Assembly (NCBI RefSeq): GCF_008579165.1
Contig: NZ_BKCN01000003.1
Length of the DNA stretch: 64,000 nucleotides
Direction: 5' to 3' (one strand)
DNA from: Iodidimonas nitroreducens
GTDB taxonomy: Bacteria; Pseudomonadota; Alphaproteobacteria; Sphingomonadales; Rhodothalassiaceae
The position numbers and the translations under genes are program-made. Shown here one piece after another: positions 54,633 to 63,572 of the stretch; the first letter of the stretch is position 1; each line of letters opens with the position of its first letter. The notes beneath the pieces are model-generated. The model saw only the letters and a program-made list of their open reading frames with translations, searched no databases and had not been told where the DNA came from.

Positions 54633-55672
54633 GCTTCGCCCTTGATCTTCATGGCTTGGGTTTTGCCTATGATGGCCGGGATGTGGTGCTCGATGTCTCC
54701 TTTTCCGTGGCAGCGGGTGAGATTGTGTGTTTGCTCGGGCCCTCGGGTTGTGGGAAAACCACCACCTTGCGGATTGCGGCGGGGCTGGAACGGCCAGGCC
54801 GAGGATCTGTTTATGTGGGTGGCAGGCAGGTGGCAGGCCCCGGGGTGCACGAACCCCCCGAACGGCGCCATATCGGTTTGGTGCTTCAGGATTTTGCGCT
54901 GTTTCCGCATCTGACCGTGGCCGATAATGTTGCCTTTGGTTTGAAAAAAATGAGCCGGAGCGACCGGCAGGCGGTGGTGTACGAGCTTTTGGCGCAGGTG
55001 GGACTGCTTGATGAGGCCAAAGCCTGGCCCCATCAATTATCGGGGGGGCAACAACAGCGCGTGGCCCTGATCCGGGCTTTGGCCCCGCGTCCCCATGTGA
55101 TGCTGATGGACGAGCCTTTCTCGGGCCTTGATGTCACCTTGCGTGCCGATGTGCGCCAGCGCGCGGTTGAGGTTTTGAAAAGCCGTGCGGTGCCCACCCT
55201 GATCGTGACCCATGATCCCGATGAAGCCTTGGCGGTGGCGGATCGCATCCTGATCATGCGTGATGGGCAGATCGTGCAATCGGGAACGCCGGAAGAGGTG
55301 TATCTCAATCCCGTCGATCCTTTCGTGATGAATTTTTTCGGGGCGCCGAATCGGCTGGCAGGCACCGTGCGCAATGGCTGTGTTCGCACCTTGTTTGGCG
55401 ATCTTGATGCTAAGGGATTGCAAGACGGGGCCAATGTCTCGATTTATTTCAGGGGGCAGGCCCTGCACGTTTCCCAAAGCCCTGAAGCCCTGATCATGCG
55501 GGTGAAAGACGCCCGGCTTTTGGGCCCTGTGCAAAGGCTTGTCCTTGAAACGCCACAGGTTGATACACATTTCATCATGGTACAATCTCGGCAGGATGCC
55601 CTGAAAATTGGGGATGACGTCAGGATTTCAGCAAATCTCAATCATTTTCAACTATTCCTTCAACAGCTATGA
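54629..55672 (+). CDS. ABC transporter ATP-binding protein (FbpC/PotA-like)
   Basis: A 347-aa ATPase subunit. Walker A is GPSGCGKTTT (about 37), the signature LSGGQQQR about 140, Walker B HVMLMDEPFSGLD, and the switch histidine VTHDPDEA. The C-terminal 100 residues form a TOBE domain, as in iron(III) and spermidine importers. No permease or binding protein is next to it, so the substrate is unknown. It joins scpB by a 4-base overlap. Confidence 0.9.
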   Translation: MSFALDLHGLGFAYDGRDVVLDVSFSVAAGEIVCLLGPSGCGKTTTLRIAAGLERPGRGSVYVGGRQVAGPGVHEPPERRHIGLVLQDFALFPHLTVADNVAFGLKKMSRSDRQAVVYELLAQVGLLDEAKAWPHQLSGGQQQRVALIRALAPRPHVMLMDEPFSGLDVTLRADVRQRAVEVLKSRAVPTLIVTHDPDEALAVADRILIMRDGQIVQSGTPEEVYLNPVDPFVMNFFGAPNRLAGTVRNGCVRTLFGDLDAKGLQDGANVSIYFRGQALHVSQSPEALIMRVKDARLLGPVQRLVLETPQVDTHFIMVQSRQDALKIGDDVRISANLNHFQLFLQQL

Positions 55673-55690
55673 GTAGAAGAAGCTGTCTTA

Positions 55691-55699
55691 TGCTATAGT
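55691..55699 (+). promoter_or_regulatory. Extended -10 promoter candidate before tatA
   Basis: TGCTATAGT is an extended -10 element 149 bases before the tatA ATG. No good -35 is seen at 17 bases. An inverted repeat ACAGCT...AGCTGT (55667-55687) precedes it and may end the ABC ATPase transcript. Confidence 0.3.
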
Positions 55700-55847
55700 G
55701 CGTGCATTGCATCGGACCTTGAATATCGCCATGATGCCATAAATCGTCATCATGTATTTGCGATGATGCGTAGCTTGCGGTTAGTTTTGCGCAATGAGAT
55801 GAAGATCACCCCCATCCTTTCGGACGGCGGACAACAGGAGAGTGAAA

Positions 55848-56146
55848 ATGAGTATCGGTTTTTGGCAAATCGCCTGATCGCCGTTGTTGTGATCTTGCTG
55901 TTTGGCCGTGGTAAGATTTCTGATCTGATGGGCGATGTAGCCAAGGGCATCACCAGTTTCAAAAAAGGCCTGCGCGAGGATGAAGCGGCGGTTGAAAAAT
56001 CCACCGCTGATGACAGTGATCAGGCAAAGGAGCGCAAAGCGATCGCCGATAAGCGGGCCGTGAAAAGCCAGGCCGGGGTGAATAACGCTGATGCCGCCAG
56101 CCAGAATGTGGGTGAGACCGCTGATGGAGCCAGCAAAAGCGCTTGA
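55848..56146 (+). CDS. tatA: Sec-independent protein translocase TatA
   Basis: A 99-aa subunit of the Tat pore. From the ATG at 55848: the single helix WQIALIAVVVILLFG, then the amphipathic FGRGKISDLMGDVAKGITSFKKGL, then a hydrophilic tail. One C is lost at 55873 (GCCTG for GCCCTG), otherwise the protein ends after nine residues. CAGGAGAG precedes the ATG. It is the first of tatABC. Confidence 0.92.
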
Positions 56147-56228
56147 TGTGTTTTGCTGGGAATTTGGCAATGAGTCTCTCTATCTCAGGGCCTGTTCTAC
56201 CTTGATGCAGCGATGAGAAAGCCTGCCG

Positions 56229-56783
56229 ATGTTTGATATCGCCTGGACTGAAATGCTGGTGATCGCTGTGGTGGCCGTGATCGTTGTGGGTCCGCGTGAT
56301 CTGCCAAAGGTGATGAAAGCCGTGGGCCAGATGATGTCGAAGGCGCGATCCATGGCAGGCAAATTTCAAAGCGATATGGATGCTTTGGCACGCGAAACCG
56401 AGCTTGAGGATCTGCGCAAAAAAGCCCGCGCCTATCAGGCGACCATGAAGGACCCAAAGCGCGAATTAACGCGATTGATCGACCCCACCACCGGTGAGGA
56501 GGTCAAAGCCGGGCCGAAAATCTCTGATCTCAAGGTTGGTGGGGATGGCGGCCCCCGGCCTTATCGGGGAAATACCGCCAAAACCGATGCGCCACAAGAT
56601 GCCGGATCGCAAAACACGCAGAGCGAAGACACCCCATCGCCGATCAACGAATCGCCCAATGATGGATCGTCCAATGGTCAATCACATAAGGACGGATCGC
56701 AGGCCGCGCTTGCGGCTGCCGAGCCGATGGCTGCGCCTTTGATAGATGCGCCTGTGCGTGCTGATGAGGTGAGCCGTGGCTGA
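56229..56783 (+). CDS. tatB: Sec-independent protein translocase TatB
   Basis: A 184-aa protein with a short N-terminal helix (TEMLVIAVVAVIVVGPRDLP) and the TatB-type GPRDLPK bend, then a charged amphipathic helix (MSKARSMAGKFQSDMDALARE) and a low-complexity polar tail with no defined fold. With TatC it forms the receptor for twin-arginine signals. The tatC GTG overlaps its last codons. Confidence 0.94.
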   Translation: MFDIAWTEMLVIAVVAVIVVGPRDLPKVMKAVGQMMSKARSMAGKFQSDMDALARETELEDLRKKARAYQATMKDPKRELTRLIDPTTGEEVKAGPKISDLKVGGDGGPRPYRGNTAKTDAPQDAGSQNTQSEDTPSPINESPNDGSSNGQSHKDGSQAALAAAEPMAAPLIDAPVRADEVSRG

Positions 56784-57618
56784 TCGCGAGGCCGCTCCCA
56801 CCATGAAAGATGATATGGCGATCAAAGATCCGCTGATTGATGATATCGAGGGCGGCAAAATGCCCTTGATGGCACATCTGATGGAATTGCGGTCGCGGTT
56901 GATCTGGTCGGTCGTGGGGATTTGTGTGGCTTTTGTCGGCTGCTGGTTCGTCGTTGATCCGATCTATAATTTCCTCACCAAACCTTTAGCGAACGCCCTG
57001 ATGGGCCATGAAGGGCGGCGGATGATTTTCACCGCCCTTCATGAAGCCTTTTTCACCAAGCTGAAGGTGGCTTTTTTCGGGGCTGTTTTTCTGGCCTTTC
57101 CGATCATCGCCATTCAGGTTTGGAAATTTGTTGCCCCCGGCCTTTATAAGCATGAAAAAAAGGCATTTCTGCCCTTTTTGATTGCCACCCCGGTGTTGTT
57201 CGTTCTGGGAGCTTCCTTGGTTTATTACCTCATCATCCCCATGGCCTGGGAATTTTTTCTTGGCTTTGAGCAGGCAGGGGGGGATGGTCAGCTTGCCATT
57301 CAGTTGGAAGCCAAAGTCAGCGAATATCTGTCTTTGATCATGAAGCTCATTTTGGCATTTGGCTTGTCATTCCAGCTTCCGGTTCTGCTGACCCTGATGG
57401 GCCGGGCCGGGCTGATTACCGCTGATGATCTGCGCCAAAAACGCAAATATGCGGTTGTTGCCACCTTTGCCATGGCGGCTTTGATCACCCCGCCCGATCT
57501 CATCAGCCAGATCGGGCTTGGCATTCCGATCCTGCTGCTTTACGAGCTATCAATCATCGCCATCGGGATGTCTGCGCGGCGGGCGGCTCGTCAGTCGGAA
57601 AAAGCGGCTGAAGACTGA
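56776..57618 (+). CDS. tatC: Sec-independent protein translocase TatC
   Basis: A 280-aa core translocase with six helices. It recognises the twin-arginine signal. MAHLMELRSRLIWSVVG (about 31-47), the conserved FLxKPL-like NFLTKPLANALM, FTALHEAFFTKLKVAFF, and FGLSFQLPVLLTLMGRAGL are typical. A GTG start at 56776. Ends in a short Arg/Lys-rich tail. Confidence 0.96.
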   Translation: MADREAAPTMKDDMAIKDPLIDDIEGGKMPLMAHLMELRSRLIWSVVGICVAFVGCWFVVDPIYNFLTKPLANALMGHEGRRMIFTALHEAFFTKLKVAFFGAVFLAFPIIAIQVWKFVAPGLYKHEKKAFLPFLIATPVLFVLGASLVYYLIIPMAWEFFLGFEQAGGDGQLAIQLEAKVSEYLSLIMKLILAFGLSFQLPVLLTLMGRAGLITADDLRQKRKYAVVATFAMAALITPPDLISQIGLGIPILLLYELSIIAIGMSARRAARQSEKAAED

Positions 57619-57678
57619 GCTTCAAGGCTGATCCGGCATCCCGATCCGCAATCATGCCAGACGGATGGATAGCTTTTC

Positions 57679-58949
57679 ATGCTTGATATTGCTTTGTTTC
57701 GTGATGATCCGCAGATGCTGGATCAAGCCTTTGCCCGCCGTGGCCTTGCCCCCGTGGCGGGTGATCTCGCAGCCCTTGATCAGCGCCGTCGCGCCTTGCT
57801 CACCCAATTGCAGGAAGCGCAGGCCGAGCGCAATGAGATATCGAAAGCCATCGGGATCGCCAAACGGCAAGGCGAGGATGCGCACGGGTTGATGGATCAG
57901 GTGGCGCAGATCAAGGATAAAATGGCCGCTTTGGAGACGGAAGAGCGGGAACTGGGACAGAGCCTGGAAGAACAGCTTTTGCGCCTGCCCAATCTGCCCC
58001 TTGATGATACCCCCGATGGCCGCGATGAAGCCGATAATGTGGAAGTGCGCAAGGTGGGCGACCTGCCAGCCTTCACCTTTGCCCCCAAAGAGCATTATGA
58101 ATTGGGCGAGGCTTTGGGCCTGATGGATTTTGAGGCGGCGGCACGGATTTCCGGCTCGCGCTTTGTGGTGTTGCGCGGGGCGCTGGCCCGCTTAGAACGG
58201 GCCCTGGGGCAGTTCATGCTGGATCTGCAAACCACCGAGCATGGCTATCAGGAAGTGGCCACACCTTTTCTGGTGCGCTCCGATGCCCTGATCGGGACCG
58301 GCCAATTACCGAAATTTGCCGAAGATCTCTATCGCGTGGGGGATGAACACTGGCTGATCCCTACTGCCGAGGTGACGCTGACCAATCTGGATCGCGAACA
58401 AATCCTTGATGAAGATCAACTCCCCCAAAGGGTAACGGCGCTGACCCCCTGTTTCAGATCGGAAGCCGGGGCCGCCGGGCGCGATACAAGGGGCATTTTG
58501 CGACAGCATCAATTCAGCAAGGTGGAACTGGTTTCGATCACCACGCCGGAACAATCGGCGCAGGAATTGGACCGAATGGTCCAATGCGCCGAGGCGGTTT
58601 TACAGCGCCTGCATATCCCTATCGGGTGATGCGTTTGTGCACCGGCGATATGGGATTTTCGGCCCGCGCCACCTATGATATCGAAGCCTGGCTGCCCGGT
58701 CAGGATCAATATCGCGAGATTTCGAGCTGTAGCCTGTGCGGTGATTTTCAGGCCCGGCGGATGCGCCTGCGCAGCCGGGCAAAGGGCGAGAAGAAAACTC
58801 GTTTCGTGCATACCCTCAATGGATCGGGTCTGGCGGTGGGGCGGCTTTTGATCGCCATTATGGAAAATTACCAGACTGCGGATGGATCGATCCGCATCCC
58901 GGATGCCCTTAAACCCTATATGGGGTCAATCGAAAGGATCGCGCCATGA
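57679..58949 (+). CDS. serS: Seryl-tRNA synthetase
   Basis: A 423-aa class II synthetase after repair; charges tRNA-Ser and tRNA-Sec. The N-terminal coiled coil spans about 25-105. Motif 2 is FRSEAGAAGRDTRGILRQHQ (about 259) and motif 3 GSGLAVGR (about 382). One T is missing at 58620 (CCTATCGGG for CCTTATCGGG), restoring RLHIPYRVMRLCTGDMG. A seryl-tRNA synthetase is essential, and no second copy is seen here, so the break is best read as an assembly error. Confidence 0.94.
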
Positions 58950-59734
58950 GCCAAGCCATTTCCGCCGAACGCATCCTGATCAGCAATGATGATGGGATCC
59001 ATGCCACGGGCTTGCGCTATCTCGAAGAGATCGCCCGGGAATTATCCGATGATGTGTGGGTTGTGGCTCCGGATTCCGAGCAATCGGGGGCGGGCCATTC
59101 CCTCACTTTAACCGAGCCTTTGCGCCTGCGCCAGATCGATGAAAAGCGCTTTGCGGTGCGCGGCACCCCCACCGATAGCGTGATGCTGGCGGTTAATCAT
59201 ATCATGAAGGATCAGCGCCCAACCCTGTTATTATCCGGCATCAATCGCGGGGCCAATCTGGCCGAGGATGTCACCTATTCAGGGACTGTGGCCGCCGCGA
59301 TGGAAGGCACTTTGGCGGGCATCCCCTCGATAGCCTTGAGCCAGGCCATCAAGCCGTTCCCCGAACCCACGAATTGGAGTGCGGCGCGCAGCTTTGGCCG
59401 CAAGATGATCGAAAAGGTGCTGGCCGAAGGTTGGCCTGCGGAAACGCTCATCAATATCAATTTTCCTTCCATCGATGCCGATGCGGTTCTGGGGGTGAAA
59501 ATTGCCGAACAGGGCCAAAGGGATCTGGGGCATCTGAAGGTTGAGCAAAGAATGGATATGCGCGGGGTGCCCTATTACTGGTTCCGTTTATCAAGGGAAC
59601 CGGGCCGCCCCGGACGCGAAACCGATCTGGGGCTGGTGCGCAGCGGCTGGATAGCGATCAGCCCCTTGCATCTCAATCTCACCCATCGCCCTACCTGCGA
59701 GGCTATGGGGCCTTTTATCGAGGAAACTTTCTGA
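58946..59734 (+). CDS. surE: 5'/3'-nucleotidase SurE
   Basis: A 262-aa metal-dependent phosphatase active on nucleoside monophosphates and short polyphosphate. The start shows ILISNDDGIHATGLRYL (metal-binding ND near 14) and the core continues as PDSEQSGAGHSLTL, GTPTDSVMLAV and SGINRGANLAEDVTYSGTVAAAMEG. Coupled to serS by a four-base overlap. The usual neighbour pcm is not here. Confidence 0.95.
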   Translation: MSQAISAERILISNDDGIHATGLRYLEEIARELSDDVWVVAPDSEQSGAGHSLTLTEPLRLRQIDEKRFAVRGTPTDSVMLAVNHIMKDQRPTLLLSGINRGANLAEDVTYSGTVAAAMEGTLAGIPSIALSQAIKPFPEPTNWSAARSFGRKMIEKVLAEGWPAETLININFPSIDADAVLGVKIAEQGQRDLGHLKVEQRMDMRGVPYYWFRLSREPGRPGRETDLGLVRSGWIAISPLHLNLTHRPTCEAMGPFIEETF

Positions 59735-59854
59735 AACGGATTTTTATAGAATTATCCACTGTTTGCCTGTGCTTGTGGCTGATGATCGCTGGACAAGCCA
59801 AGCCATTGGGGTAATGCTGTGGCCCTGATGGTGCATAAGGCTGGGGGGCAGATC

Positions 59855-60889
59855 ATGCTTCAAATAAAATGGCGGATGCGGATGATCAGCGGTGCGATTC
59901 TGGTCCTGCTGGGAAGCCTTTTGGCAGCGGGCCATCCTTCATCGGCGCAAACGCTGGTGGTGGGCAATAAATCTGCCGATACAGTCAGTTTCATCGATTT
60001 GAAAACTGGGATCATCAAGGCCACCCGTGCCTCGGGCCATGGCCCCCATGAGGTGGCGATTTCGCCGGATGGGGCGATGGCGGCGGTGGTTGCCTATGGG
60101 TCGGCGGCCCGTCCGGGCCATACGGTCAGCCTTTATGATGTGCCCACTGCCACCGCTTTGAAGGTGATCGATCTTACCCCCCATAGCCGCCCCCATGGGC
60201 TGGCTTTTTCGGCGGATGGCAGCCGCCTTTTGATCACCACCGAGGGCAGTGGCGCTTTGATTGTGGTGAATATCGAAAGCGGCAAGGTGGTGCAAAGCAT
60301 TGAAACCGGTCAGCAGGTCTCGCATATGCTGGCGGTGAGCGAAGATGGCACGCGGGCTTATGTGGCCAATATCGGCTCGGGGTCTTATTGCGTCATTGAT
60401 CTGGTGGCGGGCACGGTTGTGCGCACGGTTTTATCCGGCCCGGAAAGCGAGGGCATCGCCCTTGGCCCTGATGAGAATGAGCTTTGGGTGTCCAGTCGAA
60501 CGGATAACAGCGTTTCGATTTTCGATACGCAAACGCATGAGGTTCTTGCCACCATCAAAACCGGGCGGATGCCGATCCGGGTGGCGGTGCATCCGGATGG
60601 CCGCCATGCCATCACCACCAATGCCCGGGATGGCACCATCAGCCTGATCGATTATGCCACCCGCGCGGTGATTAAAACCATCGCCCTGCAATCGGCCAAA
60701 GGCGGGGAAACCGTGCCGGTTACGGCGATTTTCTCACCCGATGGTCAGCGGCTTTATGTGGCGATGACCAATGCATCGGAAATTGCGGTGATTGATGCCA
60801 AAAGCTGGCAACAAATCGGTCGCCTGCCTGCGGGCGAAGGATCGGATGGCCTGGGCTGGTCGCCCTTATCATTGAAAGTGGATGCATGA
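59855..60889 (+). CDS. Exported YVTN/NHL-type beta-propeller protein
   Basis: A 344-aa protein. The start MLQIKWRMRM has a GGGGGG-rich site just upstream and begins a signal peptide ending SSAQ. The mature part is about seven YVTN-like blades: TLVVGNKSADTVSFIDLKTG, PHEVAISPDGAMAAVVAYG, SHMLAVSEDGTRAYVAN, and ELWVSSRTDNSVSIFDTQTHE. Such proteins act as scaffolds or as lactonase-like enzymes; no catalytic residues can be named. It overlaps the acylase gene (ATGA). Confidence 0.85.
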   Translation: MLQIKWRMRMISGAILVLLGSLLAAGHPSSAQTLVVGNKSADTVSFIDLKTGIIKATRASGHGPHEVAISPDGAMAAVVAYGSAARPGHTVSLYDVPTATALKVIDLTPHSRPHGLAFSADGSRLLITTEGSGALIVVNIESGKVVQSIETGQQVSHMLAVSEDGTRAYVANIGSGSYCVIDLVAGTVVRTVLSGPESEGIALGPDENELWVSSRTDNSVSIFDTQTHEVLATIKTGRMPIRVAVHPDGRHAITTNARDGTISLIDYATRAVIKTIALQSAKGGETVPVTAIFSPDGQRLYVAMTNASEIAVIDAKSWQQIGRLPAGEGSDGLGWSPLSLKVDA

Positions 60890-63055
60890 AGGCGATGATA
60901 GGGCAAAAAGCCCGGCGCATTCTGGTCGTCGTGACCCTTCTTGGGCTTGTGGTTTTATCAGGGCTTTTGATCCTCAGCTATCAGCCGGGCGGTGATTTTG
61001 ATGCGGCGGCCGCTAAAAAAGTGGCCCAAAGCTATGATGCTGACATCATCCGGGATGATTTCGGGGTACCAAGTATCAAAGGCCCCCGTGATGCCGATGT
61101 GGCTTTTGGTTTGGGCTATGCCCATGCGCAAGATGATTGGGAAACCATCGAGACCGTTTTGCTGATGGCGCGGGGTGCTTTGGCCCTGCGCGATGGGGCA
61201 GCGGCGGCACCCAGCGATTATCTGGTTCGGTTACTGCGGGTGGATGAAACAGTGGCGGCCGGATATGAACGCGATCTGTCGCCTGCCATCCGGGCCGTTG
61301 TTGAAGCCTATGCTGCGGGCATCAATGCCTATGCCGCCGATCATCCCGGTCGCTTCAGTTCCTATGCCCTGCCGGCCAGCGGGCGGGATGTGGTGGCGGG
61401 TTTCGTGTTTCGCGCGCCTTTTTTCTATGGCCTTGAAGGGATCATTAAAGACGCGATGCGCGCGGATGCAGGCACAGCCGGGGGCGAGAAGATATCGGCG
61501 CTCAATCGATCCTTACAGCAGGTTCTCCATCTTACGGGTGGGGTGCATCTGGGCTCCAATGCCTTTGCGGTGGCGCCTTCGCGCAGCAGTGATGGCAAAA
61601 CCCGGCTGATGATCAATTCCCATCAGCCTATACCGGCCCGGTGGCATGGTATGAAGCGCGGCTGCAATCGGGCGAAGGCTGGGCAAGCGCGGGGGCGCTG
61701 TTTCCCGGATCGCCGGTGATTTTGGTGGGCCATAATCGCGATCTGGGCTGGGCGCATACGGTGAATGAGCCTGATCTGGTCGATTTCTATCAGCTTGAGG
61801 TCGATGATCCCGAAGACCCCACGGCCTATCGCTATGATGGCGGCTGGCGTGATTTCGAGCGTGGCACGGCCCGCATCCCGGTGCATCTGTGGGGGCCTTT
61901 TGCCTGGACCGTGAAGCGCCCTTTATTATGGAGCGTGCATGGCCCGGTTCTGGAAACGCCATCGGGTTTTAAGGCGATGGCCTATGCCGGGGCGGGGGAT
62001 GTGCGGGCGGTAGAACAATGGTACCGCATGAATAAGGCTGGCAGCATGGATCAATGGATGGATGCCATGGCCATGCAGGCGGTGCCCAGCCTCAATACGG
62101 TTTATGCGGATCGTGCGGGCAATATCGCCTTCATCTATAATGCCGCAATTCCTGATCGCAAACCCGGCCCGGATTATAGCAAAATCCTGCCCGGTGATGA
62201 TCCCGATCTGCTTTGGCGGGGCCGCTTGCCTTTTGCCGCGGTGCCCAAATTGATCAACCCCGATGCGGGCTATCTGATCAGCGCCAATGGCACGCCTTTG
62301 CGCGCCACGGCGGGGGAAAATGATCTGGCCGCAATGCCATCCCCCCCACTTTGACGGTGGAGAAGCATCTCACCAATCGGGCTTTGCGCGCGCTCGCCCT
62401 GTTCGATGCCGATCCGGCGATCAGCCATGAAGATATTCTGCGCATCAAATATGATCAAAGCTATGCCCCCACGTCGAATATGGTTCGCTTTGTCAAATAT
62501 ATCGAACGCCTTGATTTTCGGGATGATCCCTTCATGGCCAAGGCTCAGGATGTTGTGCTATCATGGGATAATACGGCCGAGCCTGAAAGTACGGCGGCGG
62601 CTCTGATCATTCTCAGCACCCTCAAAGCCATCCATGGCTTTGCATTCAATGGCTGGGATATGGACCCGGCTTTGGCCTTGCGGCAAACGGCGGATGAACT
62701 GATCGCCCATCATGGCGGGCTGCAGGTGCCTTGGGGCGCTATCAACAAGATCCGCCGTGGGTCGCAGAGGATGACGCTGGGCGGTGGGCCGGATGCTTTG
62801 CGGGCGGTGTATGGCGGGCGATCCCTTGGTGAGGATGGCACATTGGATGCGATGGCGGGCGATAGCTATATTCAGCTTGTGGAATGGGATCAGGAAGGGG
62901 CTGTGCGCTCTTTTTCGGTGCATCAATTCGGGTCTGCGACCCTTGATCAGGGGTCGCCCCATTATGCCGATCAGCTCCCCATTTTTGTGGCGGAAAGATT
63001 TCGGCCCGATGTCTTTCAATTCGAGCCCCACTTTAGCGATGGATCAATGAATTAA
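60886..63055 (+). CDS. Penicillin acylase family (Ntn) hydrolase
   Basis: About 723 aa after repair, an N-terminal-nucleophile amidase made as a precursor that cuts itself into two chains. An uncleaved signal anchor (about 10-32) or signal peptide is seen. The nucleophile Ser is in HLGSNAFAVAP (about 223), with HTVNEPDLVDFYQLE and NRALRALALFD downstream. Two breaks: 61629 (CCTATACC for CCTTATACC, restoring NSHQPYTGPVAWYEAR) and 62341-62347 (C7 for C8, joining AAMPSPPTLTVEKHLTNR). Relatives cleave penicillins or acyl-homoserine lactones. Which one is not shown. Confidence 0.88.
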
Positions 63056-63564
63056 TGGCAGATCATGAAGGCAGCGGACAGGACCCGGTTCCGACATCCG
63101 TGGCCAGCATTCTGGCCGGGCCGGGATTGATCCGTCAGCCCGCCGTGATCGCTGATCATTTGGATGGCGTGGTTCAGGAGATCGTCACCTCATTGGAGGC
63201 CGTGGCCAATTGCCCATCACCGGCTTTCGATCTGCCTCAGGGTTTGGATGATGCCATGCGCCTTGCCCGCTTTTGCGAGGCCTTGGGGGCCATGGGGCCG
63301 CCGATCATGGCCGATTATGCCGCCCAATATGCCGCCATCAGCCGCGCCCAACGCTTTCCGCCCGATGCCCATGAAGCGCTTTTCATGGAAAGGGCGATGG
63401 TGCTGATTGATTATTTTGTGGAATTGGCGCAGGTCCATGGGGTGGCTTTTGCCTCCCGGGTCGGGCAGATCCCTCCGCCAGTTGTGGAAAAAACCCTGTC
63501 ATCTTTGCGCTTTGGCCTTTTAAGGGCGCGCGATGATGCCTGGGCGGCGATCCTGCGGTCCTGA
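63055..63564 (+). CDS. Unknown protein downstream of the acylase gene
   Basis: A 169-aa soluble protein that I do not recognise. It begins MADHEGSGQDPVPTSVASI and is mostly helical, with Pro-rich turns (LIRQPAVIADHLDG, CEALGAMGPPIMADYAAQ) and no signal or membrane segment. Its ATG overlaps the acylase stop (TAATG), so it is part of that operon. Its 3' end is 8 bases from the convergent moaB. Confidence 0.7.
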   Translation: MADHEGSGQDPVPTSVASILAGPGLIRQPAVIADHLDGVVQEIVTSLEAVANCPSPAFDLPQGLDDAMRLARFCEALGAMGPPIMADYAAQYAAISRAQRFPPDAHEALFMERAMVLIDYFVELAQVHGVAFASRVGQIPPPVVEKTLSSLRFGLLRARDDAWAAILRS

Positions 63565-63572
63565 AAGCCGGT

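Noticed and set aside
54629..55672. Complete ABC importer operon
   Set aside because: Only the ATPase gene is present; the neighbours are scpB and tatA.
2093..63055. Pseudogenes or programmed frameshifting in many genes
   Set aside because: Breaks fall in essential genes and follow homopolymer shortening. I see no slippery-site and stem-loop pattern at them, and repair gives full-length family proteins.
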